A stretch of 64,000 bases of DNA from Silvibacterium bohemicum (lineage in GTDB: Bacteria > Acidobacteriota > Terriglobia > Terriglobales > Acidobacteriaceae), in the NCBI RefSeq assembly GCF_001006305.1, contig NZ_LBHJ01000003.1, positions 609,709 to 673,708 of the forward strand, written 5' to 3'. Position numbers and translations under genes: made by a program. Positions 44,293 to 52,734 of this stretch are shown piece by piece. How positions within the stretch are numbered: position 1 is the stretch's first letter; each line of letters starts with the position of its first letter. Under the pieces are notes generated by a model. That model was given only the letters and a program-made list of their open reading frames with translations. It was not told the DNA's origin and searched no databases.

Positions 44293-45159
44293 ATGATTGA
44301 AAATCGTCACCTGCGATATTTCAGCGTGCTAGCTCGAACCCTCCACATGACGCGAGCAGCCGAAAAACTGTATCTTGCCCAACCCGCCTTGAGTCAGAAT
44401 ATTCAGCAGCTTGAAGAGGAACTGGGAACGATTCTCATTCAGAGAACGGGACGCAAGTTGTCGCTCACCGCCGCAGGGCAAGTGTTTCTCCATGAAGCCG
44501 AGAACAGTCTTCGGCAGTTCGAGCTTGCGAAACTTGCCGCCCAGAGGGCGGGGCGAGGAGAACTGGGTCATATTTCCGTGGGCTTCAACAGCACCGCCGG
44601 AATTCAGCTCATCCCAGAGATCGTAAAGACGTTCCGTACCCGATATCCGGATGTCGACATTCGAATGAGGGAGATGGGGATGGACGCCCAACTCGCCGCG
44701 TTGCGTTCGGGAGAAATCGACGTGGCGATTACTTACGCTCTGCCAGACGAGGAGTTTTGCACTCGGCAGCTTCCGCCCGAGCCTCTGTTGATCGCACTGA
44801 ATTCCCACCATCCAATGGCTGACCGGGAAGTGATCTCGTTAGGAGAGCTGACTGACGACGTTTTGATCGTTCCTGCGAGGTATGTCGCCGCGACCCTTTC
44901 AAATGCCATCCTCGCACTTTGCGAGAACGCGGGATTCACACCCCGCTATATACAAGAGATAACTACGTGGCCGTCGGCACTTGGACTTGTTGCATTTGGG
45001 TATGGCGTTTTGCTCATACCAGCTACCGCCAGTATCCTCGCTCGGCCGGGCGTTGTTATGCGAAGGCTCACCGACGCGCACAGCGAAGTTGGGCTGCTGC
45101 TGCTGTGGAAGCGAGGAGACATTTCTTCGGTTGTTGAGCGTTTCCTGGCTCTGTTCTAG
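44293..45159 (+). CDS. LysR-type transcriptional regulator, paralogue A
   Basis: A 288-residue regulator beginning MIENRHLRYFSVLARTLHMTRAAEKLYLAQPALSQNIQQLEEELG (winged HTH) with an effector-binding domain (HISVGFNSTAGIQLIPEIVKTFR; LRSGEIDVAITYALPDEEF). The regulator at 57988 has the same length and a nearly identical first 45 residues. It resembles CatM/BenM-type LysR proteins that sense aromatic intermediates. Divergent from a tautomerase gene; the 40-bp element copy 2 lies 12 bp past its stop. Confidence 0.93.
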   Translation: MIENRHLRYFSVLARTLHMTRAAEKLYLAQPALSQNIQQLEEELGTILIQRTGRKLSLTAAGQVFLHEAENSLRQFELAKLAAQRAGRGELGHISVGFNSTAGIQLIPEIVKTFRTRYPDVDIRMREMGMDAQLAALRSGEIDVAITYALPDEEFCTRQLPPEPLLIALNSHHPMADREVISLGELTDDVLIVPARYVAATLSNAILALCENAGFTPRYIQEITTWPSALGLVAFGYGVLLIPATASILARPGVVMRRLTDAHSEVGLLLLWKRGDISSVVERFLALF

Positions 45160-45171
45160 CGCCTCGCAACT

Positions 45172-45211
45172 ATAAGCAATTGAAATCAAAACCTCTATCA
45201 AACACTATTGG
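45172..45211 (+). promoter_or_regulatory. 40-bp repeated promoter element, copy 2
   Basis: ATAAGC at 1-6, ATCA at 14-17, AAAC at 29-32, TATTGG at 35-40. It shares an additional run ATCAAAACCTCT with copy 1. Lies between the LysR stop and the ECF sigma gene, TATTGG end 203 bp before the chosen start. Confidence 0.75.
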
Positions 45212-45413
45212 CATTTTGCGGAGCTCGGCTCCATGCTCTATTGCTGAAGGCTGACCTCTGACAACGGGAAATGCGCGCTTTGCCTCAGCACCATCGCGAG
45301 ACAAGCGGGTGCAACTTGAACGGCGCTCGTCCCTGCTTTCAAGAAAGAACAAGGGCGGCCTGGCGGCGAGCCTCGTCGATCACACTGGGAAAAACACAAG
45401 AAAAGGCATACGC

Positions 45414-46052
45414 ATGCGGACGACTGGAGCCAATACAGAGCTGTTGTTGGTAAGTTCCGAGCCGACCTGCACAGAGACCATGCTCGTGCTCGCAGCGAAA
45501 TCGGGCGATGATGAGGCGTTTACGCAATTGTGCAAGCGCAGCTCAAAACGCGTGCTCTTGACCATCCTGCGGATCACCAAAAACCAGGAGGATGCCGAGG
45601 ATGCTCTTCAGGACGCGACGCTTCGGGCATTCAGACGCCTGGAAAGTTTTGATGGCAGATCAAGTTTTACAACATGGTTCACCCGAATCGGGATAAATTC
45701 GGCTCTCATGGTCCTTCGGCACAAGAAGAGGCACTCCGTGGTGTCTCTTGAAGAGCTCTGGATCAATAAAGAAGGGGAGTCCATCGGTGAGGTTCCCGAT
45801 CACTCTCCGAGCCCGGAAGAACTCTATGCCAAGGAGGAACAAGGGCAGCGGCTGTGGAAAGCAATTAGCAGCCTGCCGCCGAGCCGGCGCTCGATCTTCG
45901 AAATGCACTTCATCCGCGGCCATTCGCTGCGCGACGTGGCTTTGGCGAACGATCTTTCGATCTCGGCGACCAAGTCCCGGCTCTCCCGTTGCAAGCCAAG
46001 ACTTCTAAATTCCATGGAGCGGGTGCTATACAGGCCCGCCTCCAAAGCCTGA
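45414..46052 (+). CDS. ECF-type RNA polymerase sigma factor
   Basis: A 212-residue sigma factor. Region 2: AFTQLCKRSSKRVLLTILRITKNQEDAEDALQDATLRAFRRLESFDGRSSFTTWFTRIGINSALM; region 4: AISSLPPSRRSIFEMHFIRGHSLRDVALANDLSISATKSRLSRCKPRL. Directs RNA polymerase to a set of promoters, usually under an anti-sigma factor; none is encoded next to it. The start is uncertain (ATG at 45414 or 45480; the open frame reaches 45309). The 40-bp element upstream suggests LysR control. Confidence 0.88.
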   Translation: MRTTGANTELLLVSSEPTCTETMLVLAAKSGDDEAFTQLCKRSSKRVLLTILRITKNQEDAEDALQDATLRAFRRLESFDGRSSFTTWFTRIGINSALMVLRHKKRHSVVSLEELWINKEGESIGEVPDHSPSPEELYAKEEQGQRLWKAISSLPPSRRSIFEMHFIRGHSLRDVALANDLSISATKSRLSRCKPRLLNSMERVLYRPASKA

Positions 46053-46144
46053 CAGTGAAGCGCATCAATGTCGATGATCCGAAACGAACTCTGACTCTTG
46101 TGCCCAGATACCATCCACCCGCAGGATTGACGGATCGAGCGTGT

Positions 46145-46768
46145 TTAAAGCGACAGTGCAAGAGCTGAAGCCGCCGATCGACCGGCGTCGCGGGCAGCTT
46201 TATCCATCTCAGCCCCAAACAGTGTCTTCTCGATCACGACGGTGTGAACATCCTCGATCCCGACCATACGGGACCATGTCTTCAGATACGCGGTTTGGTG
46301 GTCGAAGTCATGAACTGGAAAATCGCCACCGAGCTGTGCCCCGCGCGCAGCTATTACGACGACTTTCTTCCCGCACAGCAGGCCGAGCAATCCCCGCTCG
46401 TCGAATGTGAAGAGAATGTCCTTGTGAGAGACAGAGTCGATCAGGTGCTTCAATTTGTAAGGAATACCGAAGTTCCACATCGGGACACTGAAAAGGATCA
46501 CGTCTGCGCAAATAAAGAGATTGGCCAGGCCCTTGATCTGGCTCCATGTCTTCTCTTGGTCGCGCGTCAATTCCTTCCCTTCGAGGCCAGCATACTTTGC
46601 GCTCAGCGCTTCTCCGTCGAATTCAGGAAACTGAGTCTCCCAAACATTGAGGGTTTCGACGACACCGTTGGGATTCTTTACCAGCCACGCATCAATGAAT
46701 GCATCTGCTACTTCGATGGATGCCGAACGCTCTTTACGCGGCGAGGAGATGACGTGAAACAAGTTCAT
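46145..46768 (-). CDS. azoR: FMN-dependent NADH:quinone/azo reductase
   Basis: A 207-residue flavodoxin-fold enzyme: N-terminal phosphate loop ISSPRKERSASIEVADAF, then FSVPMWNFGIPYKLKHLIDSVSHKDILFTF and IAARGAQLG around the isoalloxazine ring, typical of AzoR. Reduces quinones (and azo dyes) by two electrons with NADH, protecting from electrophilic stress. Last gene of a minus-strand group led by marR (MarR, SDR, small membrane protein, AzoR), consistent with MarR-controlled quinone defence. Confidence 0.92.
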   Translation of the reverse strand: MNLFHVISSPRKERSASIEVADAFIDAWLVKNPNGVVETLNVWETQFPEFDGEALSAKYAGLEGKELTRDQEKTWSQIKGLANLFICADVILFSVPMWNFGIPYKLKHLIDSVSHKDILFTFDERGLLGLLCGKKVVVIAARGAQLGGDFPVHDFDHQTAYLKTWSRMVGIEDVHTVVIEKTLFGAEMDKAARDAGRSAASALALSL

Positions 46769-46869
46769 AATTCGAAAGCCCTTCCAGCTCCGATGATATA
46801 GGTCTTTCCTTCATCTTTCGTCTGGGAGCTTTCGACACGCCGGCTGGTTTCAGAAAGAGCAGGCCGATT

Positions 46870-47217
46870 TCATCTTCTCAATGGATGATGCAAATAGATC
46901 ATGAGAAAGGGAAGAAGAAAAAAGGGGATTTCGATCAGCGCTCCCTTGAGATGGCGAACTCGCAACTGCAATATCGTCACAATGAAAATAAGGCTGGCGC
47001 CGAGAAGATTGCCAGCAACAAACGTGGCAGGGAAAACAACCAGGACACCAGAGACCAGCACGAGAAACCCGAGAACTATTTGTCCAGTTCGCCCCAACCG
47101 CAATTCTTCTGCCATCGCCCTCGCTTGAGGGGAAGAGCTCAACATTCCCCAACCATGTCTGACCGAAAGAATGAATGTGAGGAGAATCAGTGCGGCGCTT
47201 AGAACTCTGAGTGCCAT
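46870..47217 (-). CDS. Small four-helix membrane protein (DoxX-like?)
   Basis: A 115-residue hydrophobic protein with about four helices (MALRVLSAALILLTFILSV; IVLGFLVLVSGVLVVFPATF; GASLIFIVTILQL; PFFLLPFLMIYL). The size and topology fit DoxX-like proteins, which often accompany quinone- and stress-related oxidoreductases, but the sequence identity to that family is not obvious. Begins 21 bp after the SDR stop and ends 101 bp before azoR, so part of the same operon. Confidence 0.7.
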   Translation of the reverse strand: MALRVLSAALILLTFILSVRHGWGMLSSSPQARAMAEELRLGRTGQIVLGFLVLVSGVLVVFPATFVAGNLLGASLIFIVTILQLRVRHLKGALIEIPFFLLPFLMIYLHHPLRR

Positions 47218-47238
47218 GCCAGCCTTTCGTTCCTTAAG

Positions 47239-48021
47239 TTAAACCTTCGTCTCCGTCAGCATGGTTTCGACGGGGCCACTCGCCGCTTTGACCATGATAT
47301 TGGGTGCGATTCTGGATCCGGCCCGCAAAACCTTGCTCAGGCCAGGAAGGATCTCTGGTTTATCCTTCCGCAATCCTCCGATTGCGACTGTCACCATTTT
47401 CTTGAGACCCATCATCGGGGCACCCTTCAGGTCCGCGGCAGTAAATGCTCCCTGCAACGGGGTGTCCGTTGCGGGGGGAGCTAACTCGAACACCTTGATT
47501 TTGGTGTTCTTGAGTTGAACACGCAGCGATTGCGTAAACGAATGGATACCCGCTTTTGTTGCGCAGTAGATAGGCGAGATTGGAAAGGGACTGAAGGCTA
47601 GTCCGGAGGACACGTTCACGATGGCGGCGCTAGGCTGGGCGATCAGTAACGGTAGAAACTGCTTCACCATACGTATCGGACCCATCAGATTCGTCTCGAT
47701 CTCCAGGCTAATATCTTTCAGATCACCCCCCGCGTCCTGAAGGTTGATCTTCCGCATGATGCCTGCGTTATTGATCAGCACATTGAGACCCGGAAAACGT
47801 TGAACTACGGTCTGATAGAGCGATGCGATTGCTTGCGGATCATTGACATCACTTTGGATACCGTGAAAATCCGGATGGTCCATTGCGATCTTTTGCAGCT
47901 TGGACGCATCCCGGCCAGTAATAATCACGGTGTTCTTGAGCGCCAAAAGTTGAAGCGCCAATTCAAGTCCGATGCCGGACGTCGCTCCCGTAATCAGAAT
48001 CGTGTTCGCAGAAAGCTTCAT
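47239..48021 (-). CDS. SDR-family oxidoreductase (DltE-like)
   Basis: A 260-residue classical short-chain dehydrogenase: MKLSANTILITGATSGIGLELALQL (NAD(P) site TGATSGIG), NVLINNAGIMRKI (NNAG), Ser in NVSSGLAFSPF and active-site YCATKAG (Y-x3-K). Close in layout to DltE-annotated proteins. The start at 48021 is chosen because family members begin there; the frame opens at 48042. Second gene of the MarR-led operon. Confidence 0.92.
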   Translation of the reverse strand: MKLSANTILITGATSGIGLELALQLLALKNTVIITGRDASKLQKIAMDHPDFHGIQSDVNDPQAIASLYQTVVQRFPGLNVLINNAGIMRKINLQDAGGDLKDISLEIETNLMGPIRMVKQFLPLLIAQPSAAIVNVSSGLAFSPFPISPIYCATKAGIHSFTQSLRVQLKNTKIKVFELAPPATDTPLQGAFTAADLKGAPMMGLKKMVTVAIGGLRKDKPEILPGLSKVLRAGSRIAPNIMVKAASGPVETMLTETKV

Positions 48022-48191
48022 GAGCGCAGTTTCTCCGTGCATCGCCTCTCTCGATCGGCGTATGCGTTATCTAACCAATGTGCCTGTTGACAACAATCGC
48101 AATAGTTCTTAAAGAATCCGGATCCAAATCGTCGAGTTTGGCCGTGTGTTTTGCACGGATAATCCAGCTACATACGCGGAACGAATGGACA

Positions 48192-48650
48192 TTAGTCAGC
48201 TGCGGACTCTGACGTTTGTTCGACACAATCTGCGAGCCGATTGAGTTCCTGCATGAATGCGGCGTATTCCTTGGAGCCAAAGCTGCTGATAATTCGATTC
48301 TGAATCTGATCCCATCCCGAACCGGCACTGGTCAGAAGCCGATTTCCTTTTTTTGTTATCTTCGCCGTCTTACTTCCGGTCGATGGCCCATCTGCAAGCA
48401 CGACCCATCCATCGCGAATCATCGGGTTGAGAGCCCTGTACAGGGAGGTCTTCTCCAGCTCGAGTTCATCAGCAACCCTTATAAGCGGTTCCCCGGCCCG
48501 ACGTGAAATGCACCGCATTACCGCCAGCTGGGTAATGTTGAGACCTGAATCAGAGAGTGCTGCATCATAGTGGCGCCCTAGAATTCGGGATAGCTTCTTC
48601 ACTGTGGTGCAGGCGCAAGGAATAGAGCCGGGCTTGTTCGATGTATACAC
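48192..48650 (-). CDS. MarR-family transcriptional regulator, probably autoregulated
   Basis: A 152-residue winged-HTH repressor: helix 1 TTVKKLSRILGRHYDAALSD, recognition region GLNITQLAVMRCISRRAGEPLIRVADELELEKTSLYRALNPMIRDGWV and wing ADGPSTGSKTAKITKKGNRLL. The GTG start (48648-48650) lies inside the inverted repeat at 48639-48654, so MarR binding would block its own transcription; both this gene and the chorismate mutase gene encode MYTS from within the operator. Cys residues at positions 12 and 14 (CACTT) could sense oxidants or quinones, as in QsrR/YodB-type members, but this is speculative. Leads an SDR-membrane-AzoR operon. Confidence 0.9.
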   Translation of the reverse strand: MYTSNKPGSIPCACTTVKKLSRILGRHYDAALSDSGLNITQLAVMRCISRRAGEPLIRVADELELEKTSLYRALNPMIRDGWVVLADGPSTGSKTAKITKKGNRLLTSAGSGWDQIQNRIISSFGSKEYAAFMQELNRLADCVEQTSESAAD

Positions 48651-48654
48651 ATCT
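48639..48654. promoter_or_regulatory. 16-bp inverted repeat operator, copy C (marR start region)
   Basis: Minus-strand reading AGATGT-GTAT-ACATCG: five symmetric bases per arm and the same 4-base spacer as the other copies. It contains the GTG start of marR, consistent with autorepression. Confidence 0.75.
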
Positions 48655-48700
48655 GCTAGACTACCTACTCAAGTTGACACAGTCCAGCATTGATTCGGAG

Positions 48701-48729
48701 TTGGGTTCTGGGGACGACCCAGAACCCAA
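48701..48729 (+). terminator. Strong 12-bp stem-loop followed by T4
   Basis: TTGGGTTCTGGG and CCCAGAACCCAA pair perfectly over 12 bp with a 5-base loop, followed on the plus strand by TTTT. It lies between the stop of the minus-strand unknown gene (48771) and the marR promoter and probably insulates the two; the T-run favours plus-strand termination although no plus-strand gene precedes it. Confidence 0.65.
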
Positions 48730-48770
48730 TTTTCACGATGACTCATTGAACACCTATTCCCACGGTGCTC

Positions 48771-49478
48771 TTAAGGATGAACGGCGCCCGGGATCACCTT
48801 GAGTTTCGATCCGGGCGAAGCCACCGGCATCAGAATGATTGGGTGGTCTCGCTCAAGAGCCTCCACAAATGGCCCGCCGTTGTAGACTTCATGACTGACG
48901 CCGGCAAGCTCTTTGGGATTAGGCAGAATTACCATCACGTGGGGTCCGACAAAATACGGCACTTTGCCTGGAGGAGAAGTGGTAAACGAAGGATCTCGTT
49001 GGTCGAAGGCCTCGCCGCCCTGAAGCATATAGGCCAGCCCAACGTGATCGATTTTGGCAGGCCGTTTTTCCATACCGGCATGCATCCACTCCAACCAGAC
49101 AGCGTCGAGACACATCGGATCATTCGCTGGCGTTACCGGCCAATCTGGGAAGCAAGTCCATCCGTTGTTTCCCTTTCGAAGAACAATCGGCTCATCTCCC
49201 TCCTTCGCCGGCCAACCAAGAATCGTCGCATTCTTCGCAATCCCCGTCGGGCCTGCACTTTCGGCATTTGCAATGAGCGCAGCTTTGTTGGCGGCGCCGG
49301 TCTTGGTAGTCTGTGCTCCGCCGTAGGCCACAAAGCACGTCAAGACCGCAACGACTGCTGCGTATCGTGTCGCTTTAGGTTTGCGGCTGTTTTTGAGACG
49401 GGTATTGACAATAGAAGTCGTGGTCTTGTCGTTGGCTGCGAGGACTAAATCGGTGATGTTCTTAAAATCATTCAGCAT
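48771..49478 (-). CDS. Unknown exported or anchored protein
   Basis: Not assigned to a named family. The 235-residue product has an unusual about 37-residue N-terminus before a hydrophobic segment (YAAVVAVLTCFVAYGGAQ), then a globular part with several Trp and Pro (LGWPAKEGDEPIVLRKGNNGWTCFPDWP, ANDPMCLDAVWLEWMHAG, VGLAYMLQGGEAF, VPYFVGPHVMVILPNP). ATG at 49478 is backed by AAAGGAGG. The sequence looks like a real conserved periplasmic protein. Downstream of zwf on the same strand. Confidence 0.7.
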   Translation of the reverse strand: MLNDFKNITDLVLAANDKTTTSIVNTRLKNSRKPKATRYAAVVAVLTCFVAYGGAQTTKTGAANKAALIANAESAGPTGIAKNATILGWPAKEGDEPIVLRKGNNGWTCFPDWPVTPANDPMCLDAVWLEWMHAGMEKRPAKIDHVGLAYMLQGGEAFDQRDPSFTTSPPGKVPYFVGPHVMVILPNPKELAGVSHEVYNGGPFVEALERDHPIILMPVASPGSKLKVIPGAVHP

Positions 49479-49510
49479 TAGTGCCTCCTTTGTTGGTCAA
49501 AACTTGTGAA

Positions 49511-49525
49511 GGTCTCAGTGAGACC
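49511..49525. terminator. Short inverted repeat between zwf and the unknown gene
   Basis: GGTCTC-AGT-GAGACC, arms of six. Located 6 bp after the zwf stop in the 52-bp intergenic gap. No T-run; may be a weak terminator or an operator. Confidence 0.3.
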
Positions 49526-49530
49526 GAGAA

Positions 49531-50934
49531 CTATAAGTCCACTAGCCGAAAATCATCGGCAATCTCCCGTCTGGGAATATGCCAGCCGCCCGGCGGAGTG
49601 ACTGCCTCACGGCTCGGTCCCCAGGTGTGGGGTTCGTAGGGGACCACCGGTACTGGGCTTTGAAGGATCGGGTCGACAATTCGCCACGCCTCCTCGACAT
49701 AGTCCTGGCGCGCAAAGAGCGTCGGATCGCCGGCCATCGCATCCGTCAACACTCGTTCGTAGGCTTCCATCTCCCGAGATTCCGCGTGTCGAGTGGCGAT
49801 CAACTCTACTGCACGCCGCTTTGTCTCCTCGCCTGGAGAGGCCACAGAAACGGCCATTGCAATAGTCATCTCAGGGCTGACGCGAAAGCGTATGTAGTTG
49901 TGGGGGCACGCTGCTTCATTGAATTTCGTAGCGGGAGTCCTCCGCAAACGTGCGACCACCTCCGTGCAGGTGGTCGGCAGATTCTTTCCGGATCGAAGAT
50001 AGAAGGGAACACCTTCCCAGCGTGGCGTGCCAATAGTCACCTTGAAAGCTCCGAACGTCTCGACCGTTGAGCCGGGCTTCACACCCGGCTCATTCAGGTA
50101 GCCAATGAACTGCCCGCGCACGACATCTTCCTGTCGCATAGCTGGAATGGCCTTGAGTACCCGAACTTTCTCGTCACGAATGGACTCGCTGTCGCCGTTC
50201 GCGGGCGCCTCCATTGCGAGGTTGCAGAGTACTTGAAAGAGATGGTTTTGCATTACATCTCGAATTGTTCCTGTCTGGTCGTAAAACGCGCCGCGTCCCT
50301 CAACTCCAAAGTCCTCAGCCATGGTGATCTGAATGCTCTCGATGTGCTCCTTGCTCCACAGCGGCTCAAGAAAACAATTGGCGAAGCGGAAGGAAACCAT
50401 GTTGTGAACGGGCCCCTTGGCCAGGTAGTGATCAATTCGATAGATAGAAGATTCCGGGAATTCCGAAAGGAGGATTCGATTGAGATCCTGAGCCGAGGCC
50501 TGGTCATGACCGAAGGGTTTTTCGATGACCGCGCGTGCTCCATGGGAACATCCGCTTGCGGCGATTTGCTTGACTACCGTGTCAAACATCAAGGGCGGTA
50601 TCGCCAGGTAGTGAGCTGGGCGCTGTGACGCTCCAAGCTCCCTCCGAACCTTTACGAACGTTGCTGAATCGGTATAGTCACCGTCCACGTACCGCAGTAA
50701 TTTACTGAGCTGTACGAAGGCAGTGTTGTCCAATCCGCCGTGCTTTTCCAAGCTGTCCTTGGCTCGCGCTACGAATTGATCGAGAGTCCAGCCGGCTCTC
50801 CCGACTCCGATCACTGGGACATTGAGTGTTCCACGCAGTACCATCACTTGAAGTGCAGGAAAGATCTTTTTATAGGCAAGATCTCCCGTTGCCCCGAAAA
50901 ATACAAGTGCGTCCGAATTGGTAGTAGCAGTCAT
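49531..50934 (-). CDS. zwf: Glucose-6-phosphate 1-dehydrogenase
   Basis: Oxidises glucose-6-phosphate to 6-phosphogluconolactone, producing NADPH. The 467-residue product has the coenzyme motif FFGATGDLAYKKIFPAL, the active-site segment SSIYRIDHYLAKG (usual form RIDHYLGKE; the Lys is kept but LGKE is LAKG) and TGTIRDVMQNHLFQVL with the catalytic His. The ATG at 50934 has GGAG upstream; a longer frame begins at 50967. Placed downstream of a thioredoxin-reductase-like gene, it may supply NADPH for the reductases of this region. Confidence 0.93.
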   Translation of the reverse strand: MTATTNSDALVFFGATGDLAYKKIFPALQVMVLRGTLNVPVIGVGRAGWTLDQFVARAKDSLEKHGGLDNTAFVQLSKLLRYVDGDYTDSATFVKVRRELGASQRPAHYLAIPPLMFDTVVKQIAASGCSHGARAVIEKPFGHDQASAQDLNRILLSEFPESSIYRIDHYLAKGPVHNMVSFRFANCFLEPLWSKEHIESIQITMAEDFGVEGRGAFYDQTGTIRDVMQNHLFQVLCNLAMEAPANGDSESIRDEKVRVLKAIPAMRQEDVVRGQFIGYLNEPGVKPGSTVETFGAFKVTIGTPRWEGVPFYLRSGKNLPTTCTEVVARLRRTPATKFNEAACPHNYIRFRVSPEMTIAMAVSVASPGEETKRRAVELIATRHAESREMEAYERVLTDAMAGDPTLFARQDYVEEAWRIVDPILQSPVPVVPYEPHTWGPSREAVTPPGGWHIPRREIADDFRLVDL

Positions 50935-51054
50935 TGGGTCTCCGTCATTTCCAGGTAGAACGGTCATCGTTTGCTAAACTCGCCGCGGCAGAGGCGCGCC
51001 GTTTCTCGCTCCGTCGGCATTACAGTCGTCCCGCACTACAGCTCACTCGTGCAG

Positions 51055-52716
51055 CTATGCAATTGCAAGATCAGCATGCTCCTCAAGAGCAAGGAACTGA
51101 TGAATGAAGGCAATCGCCATACTGCCTTCACCGACACCACTTGAAACTCGCTTGATAGAGCCGTGCCGCACATCGCCCGCGCAAAAGATCCCAGGCAGAC
51201 TCGTCTCCAGCATGAAAGGCTCCCGACCCTTCGGCCACTTCTCAATATCGCGGCCAGTACAAACAAATCCGTTAACATCGCGCTGAATCGCTTCTGGCAG
51301 CCATTCGGTTCGCGCGCGAGCACCGATCATTACAAACAGAGCATCCGCTGGCCTTTGAACGAGCGCTTTCTCCTGAGTAATGGTGGATATCGATTCCAAA
51401 CAATCTGCTCCATGTGCAGACTCCACCCTCGTGAAAGTTTCGACAGCGATGTTTCTGGATTGAGCCAGTTGATCAATCAAGTACTGTGACATCGTGGATG
51501 CGAGCCCTGCCCCGCGAACAAGGATCGTCACCGACTCCGCGTAGCTGGAGAAAAATATGGCCGCCTGGCCTGCCGAGTTCCCCCCGCCAACAATGAAAAC
51601 CTTCTTTCCCACGACGGTCGCGGCCTCGGTTCTAGCAGCACCGTAGAGGACGCCTTTTCCCTGAAGCCGATCAATGCCCTCAGCTTCCAGCCTGCGCCAA
51701 TCAACGCCGGTTGCAAGAACAGCAGCCTTCGTCGTGACCTTACTTCCGCCATCGAGTTCGACGCGATAGCCGCCCGGCACCGTTTCAATCTGTTGCACAT
51801 CTCGGGTCATTACCATCTCCGCCCCGAAGCGAGAAGCCTGTTTCAATGCCCGTGAACTCAAGTCGTCTCCGGAAATACCATTGGGAAAGCCGAGATAGTT
51901 TTCGATCCGGGACGATGTGCCTGCCTGGCCCCCAGCAGCGTTTCTCTCCACCAGGAGAACTCGCAGACCCTCAGATGCTCCGTACACCGCAGCCGCAAGC
52001 CCCGCAGGTCCGCCCCCCACTACAACTACGTCGTAATTACTGTCGGCAGGTGCAGTCCCGATTCCTAATGCGTCCGCAACTTTGCGCACAGTCAGCGGTG
52101 CGTCGATGAGAACTGATTTATCCACTAGCACGAACGACCCACTCAAGCCTGCGGGCACATATGCGGGGATACGATCAGTCTCTCGCCCACTATCACACCA
52201 TTCGTAAGGAATTCGGTTCAGAGACAGGAAGACTCGGATGTCACGACACTCGGCGTCGTATTGTGAGCCAACGACGAGGGCGCGCAGAGGATTGTTGTCA
52301 CGGGTATAGTCGCGGATCGCCGTGACCCGCTTCATCATCACTTGCACGACCAGATTGCTACACTCCAGCGAAGAGTCAATCAGTTCTTTGAACAGCATCC
52401 GATCGAGCCTGACGACTCTCGAAGCTTCGTGTGCGCGTAAGGACGCTATCGTCGGAGAATCAAGCAGAATCGAGGTCTCCCCAAAGAAATCACCGGGATA
52501 GTATTGCCAACTCGCGTCGCTCTTTCCGCGATGCTCCTTCTCGATCTCTACGCAGCCCTGGAGTAAAACGAAAAACCAGGGCACCTCCCCTTCTCTTATC
52601 AGCCAGTCGCCTTTTGGGACGTAGAGATCTGCTGCATTGTGGGCTACGCGGTGGCGTAACTCTTCGGACAGGCAAGCAAAGAACGGAATTGTTTTGAGTT
52701 CATCAGGTTGAATCAT
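51055..52716 (-). CDS. Cyclic-nucleotide-binding domain fused to a thioredoxin-reductase-like FAD oxidoreductase
   Basis: A 553-residue fusion. Residues about 1-130 form a cNMP-binding-like domain (FACLSEELRHRVAHNAADLYVPKGDWLIREGE; PGDFFGETSILLDSPTIASLRA). A thioredoxin-like or linker segment follows (RDIRVFLSLNRIPYEWCD), then the two-dinucleotide-domain reductase (YDVVVVGGGPAGLAAAVYGASEGL; VGKKVFIVGGGNSAGQAAIFFSSYA; GIFCAGDVRHGSIKRV). The redox CxxC of true thioredoxin reductases is replaced (VLYGAARTEA), so electrons are not passed to a thioredoxin in the classical way. The stop lies 120 bp before zwf. Confidence 0.9.
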   Translation of the reverse strand: MIQPDELKTIPFFACLSEELRHRVAHNAADLYVPKGDWLIREGEVPWFFVLLQGCVEIEKEHRGKSDASWQYYPGDFFGETSILLDSPTIASLRAHEASRVVRLDRMLFKELIDSSLECSNLVVQVMMKRVTAIRDYTRDNNPLRALVVGSQYDAECRDIRVFLSLNRIPYEWCDSGRETDRIPAYVPAGLSGSFVLVDKSVLIDAPLTVRKVADALGIGTAPADSNYDVVVVGGGPAGLAAAVYGASEGLRVLLVERNAAGGQAGTSSRIENYLGFPNGISGDDLSSRALKQASRFGAEMVMTRDVQQIETVPGGYRVELDGGSKVTTKAAVLATGVDWRRLEAEGIDRLQGKGVLYGAARTEAATVVGKKVFIVGGGNSAGQAAIFFSSYAESVTILVRGAGLASTMSQYLIDQLAQSRNIAVETFTRVESAHGADCLESISTITQEKALVQRPADALFVMIGARARTEWLPEAIQRDVNGFVCTGRDIEKWPKGREPFMLETSLPGIFCAGDVRHGSIKRVSSGVGEGSMAIAFIHQFLALEEHADLAIA

Positions 52717-52734
52717 TTCATTGCCTCGATTCCT

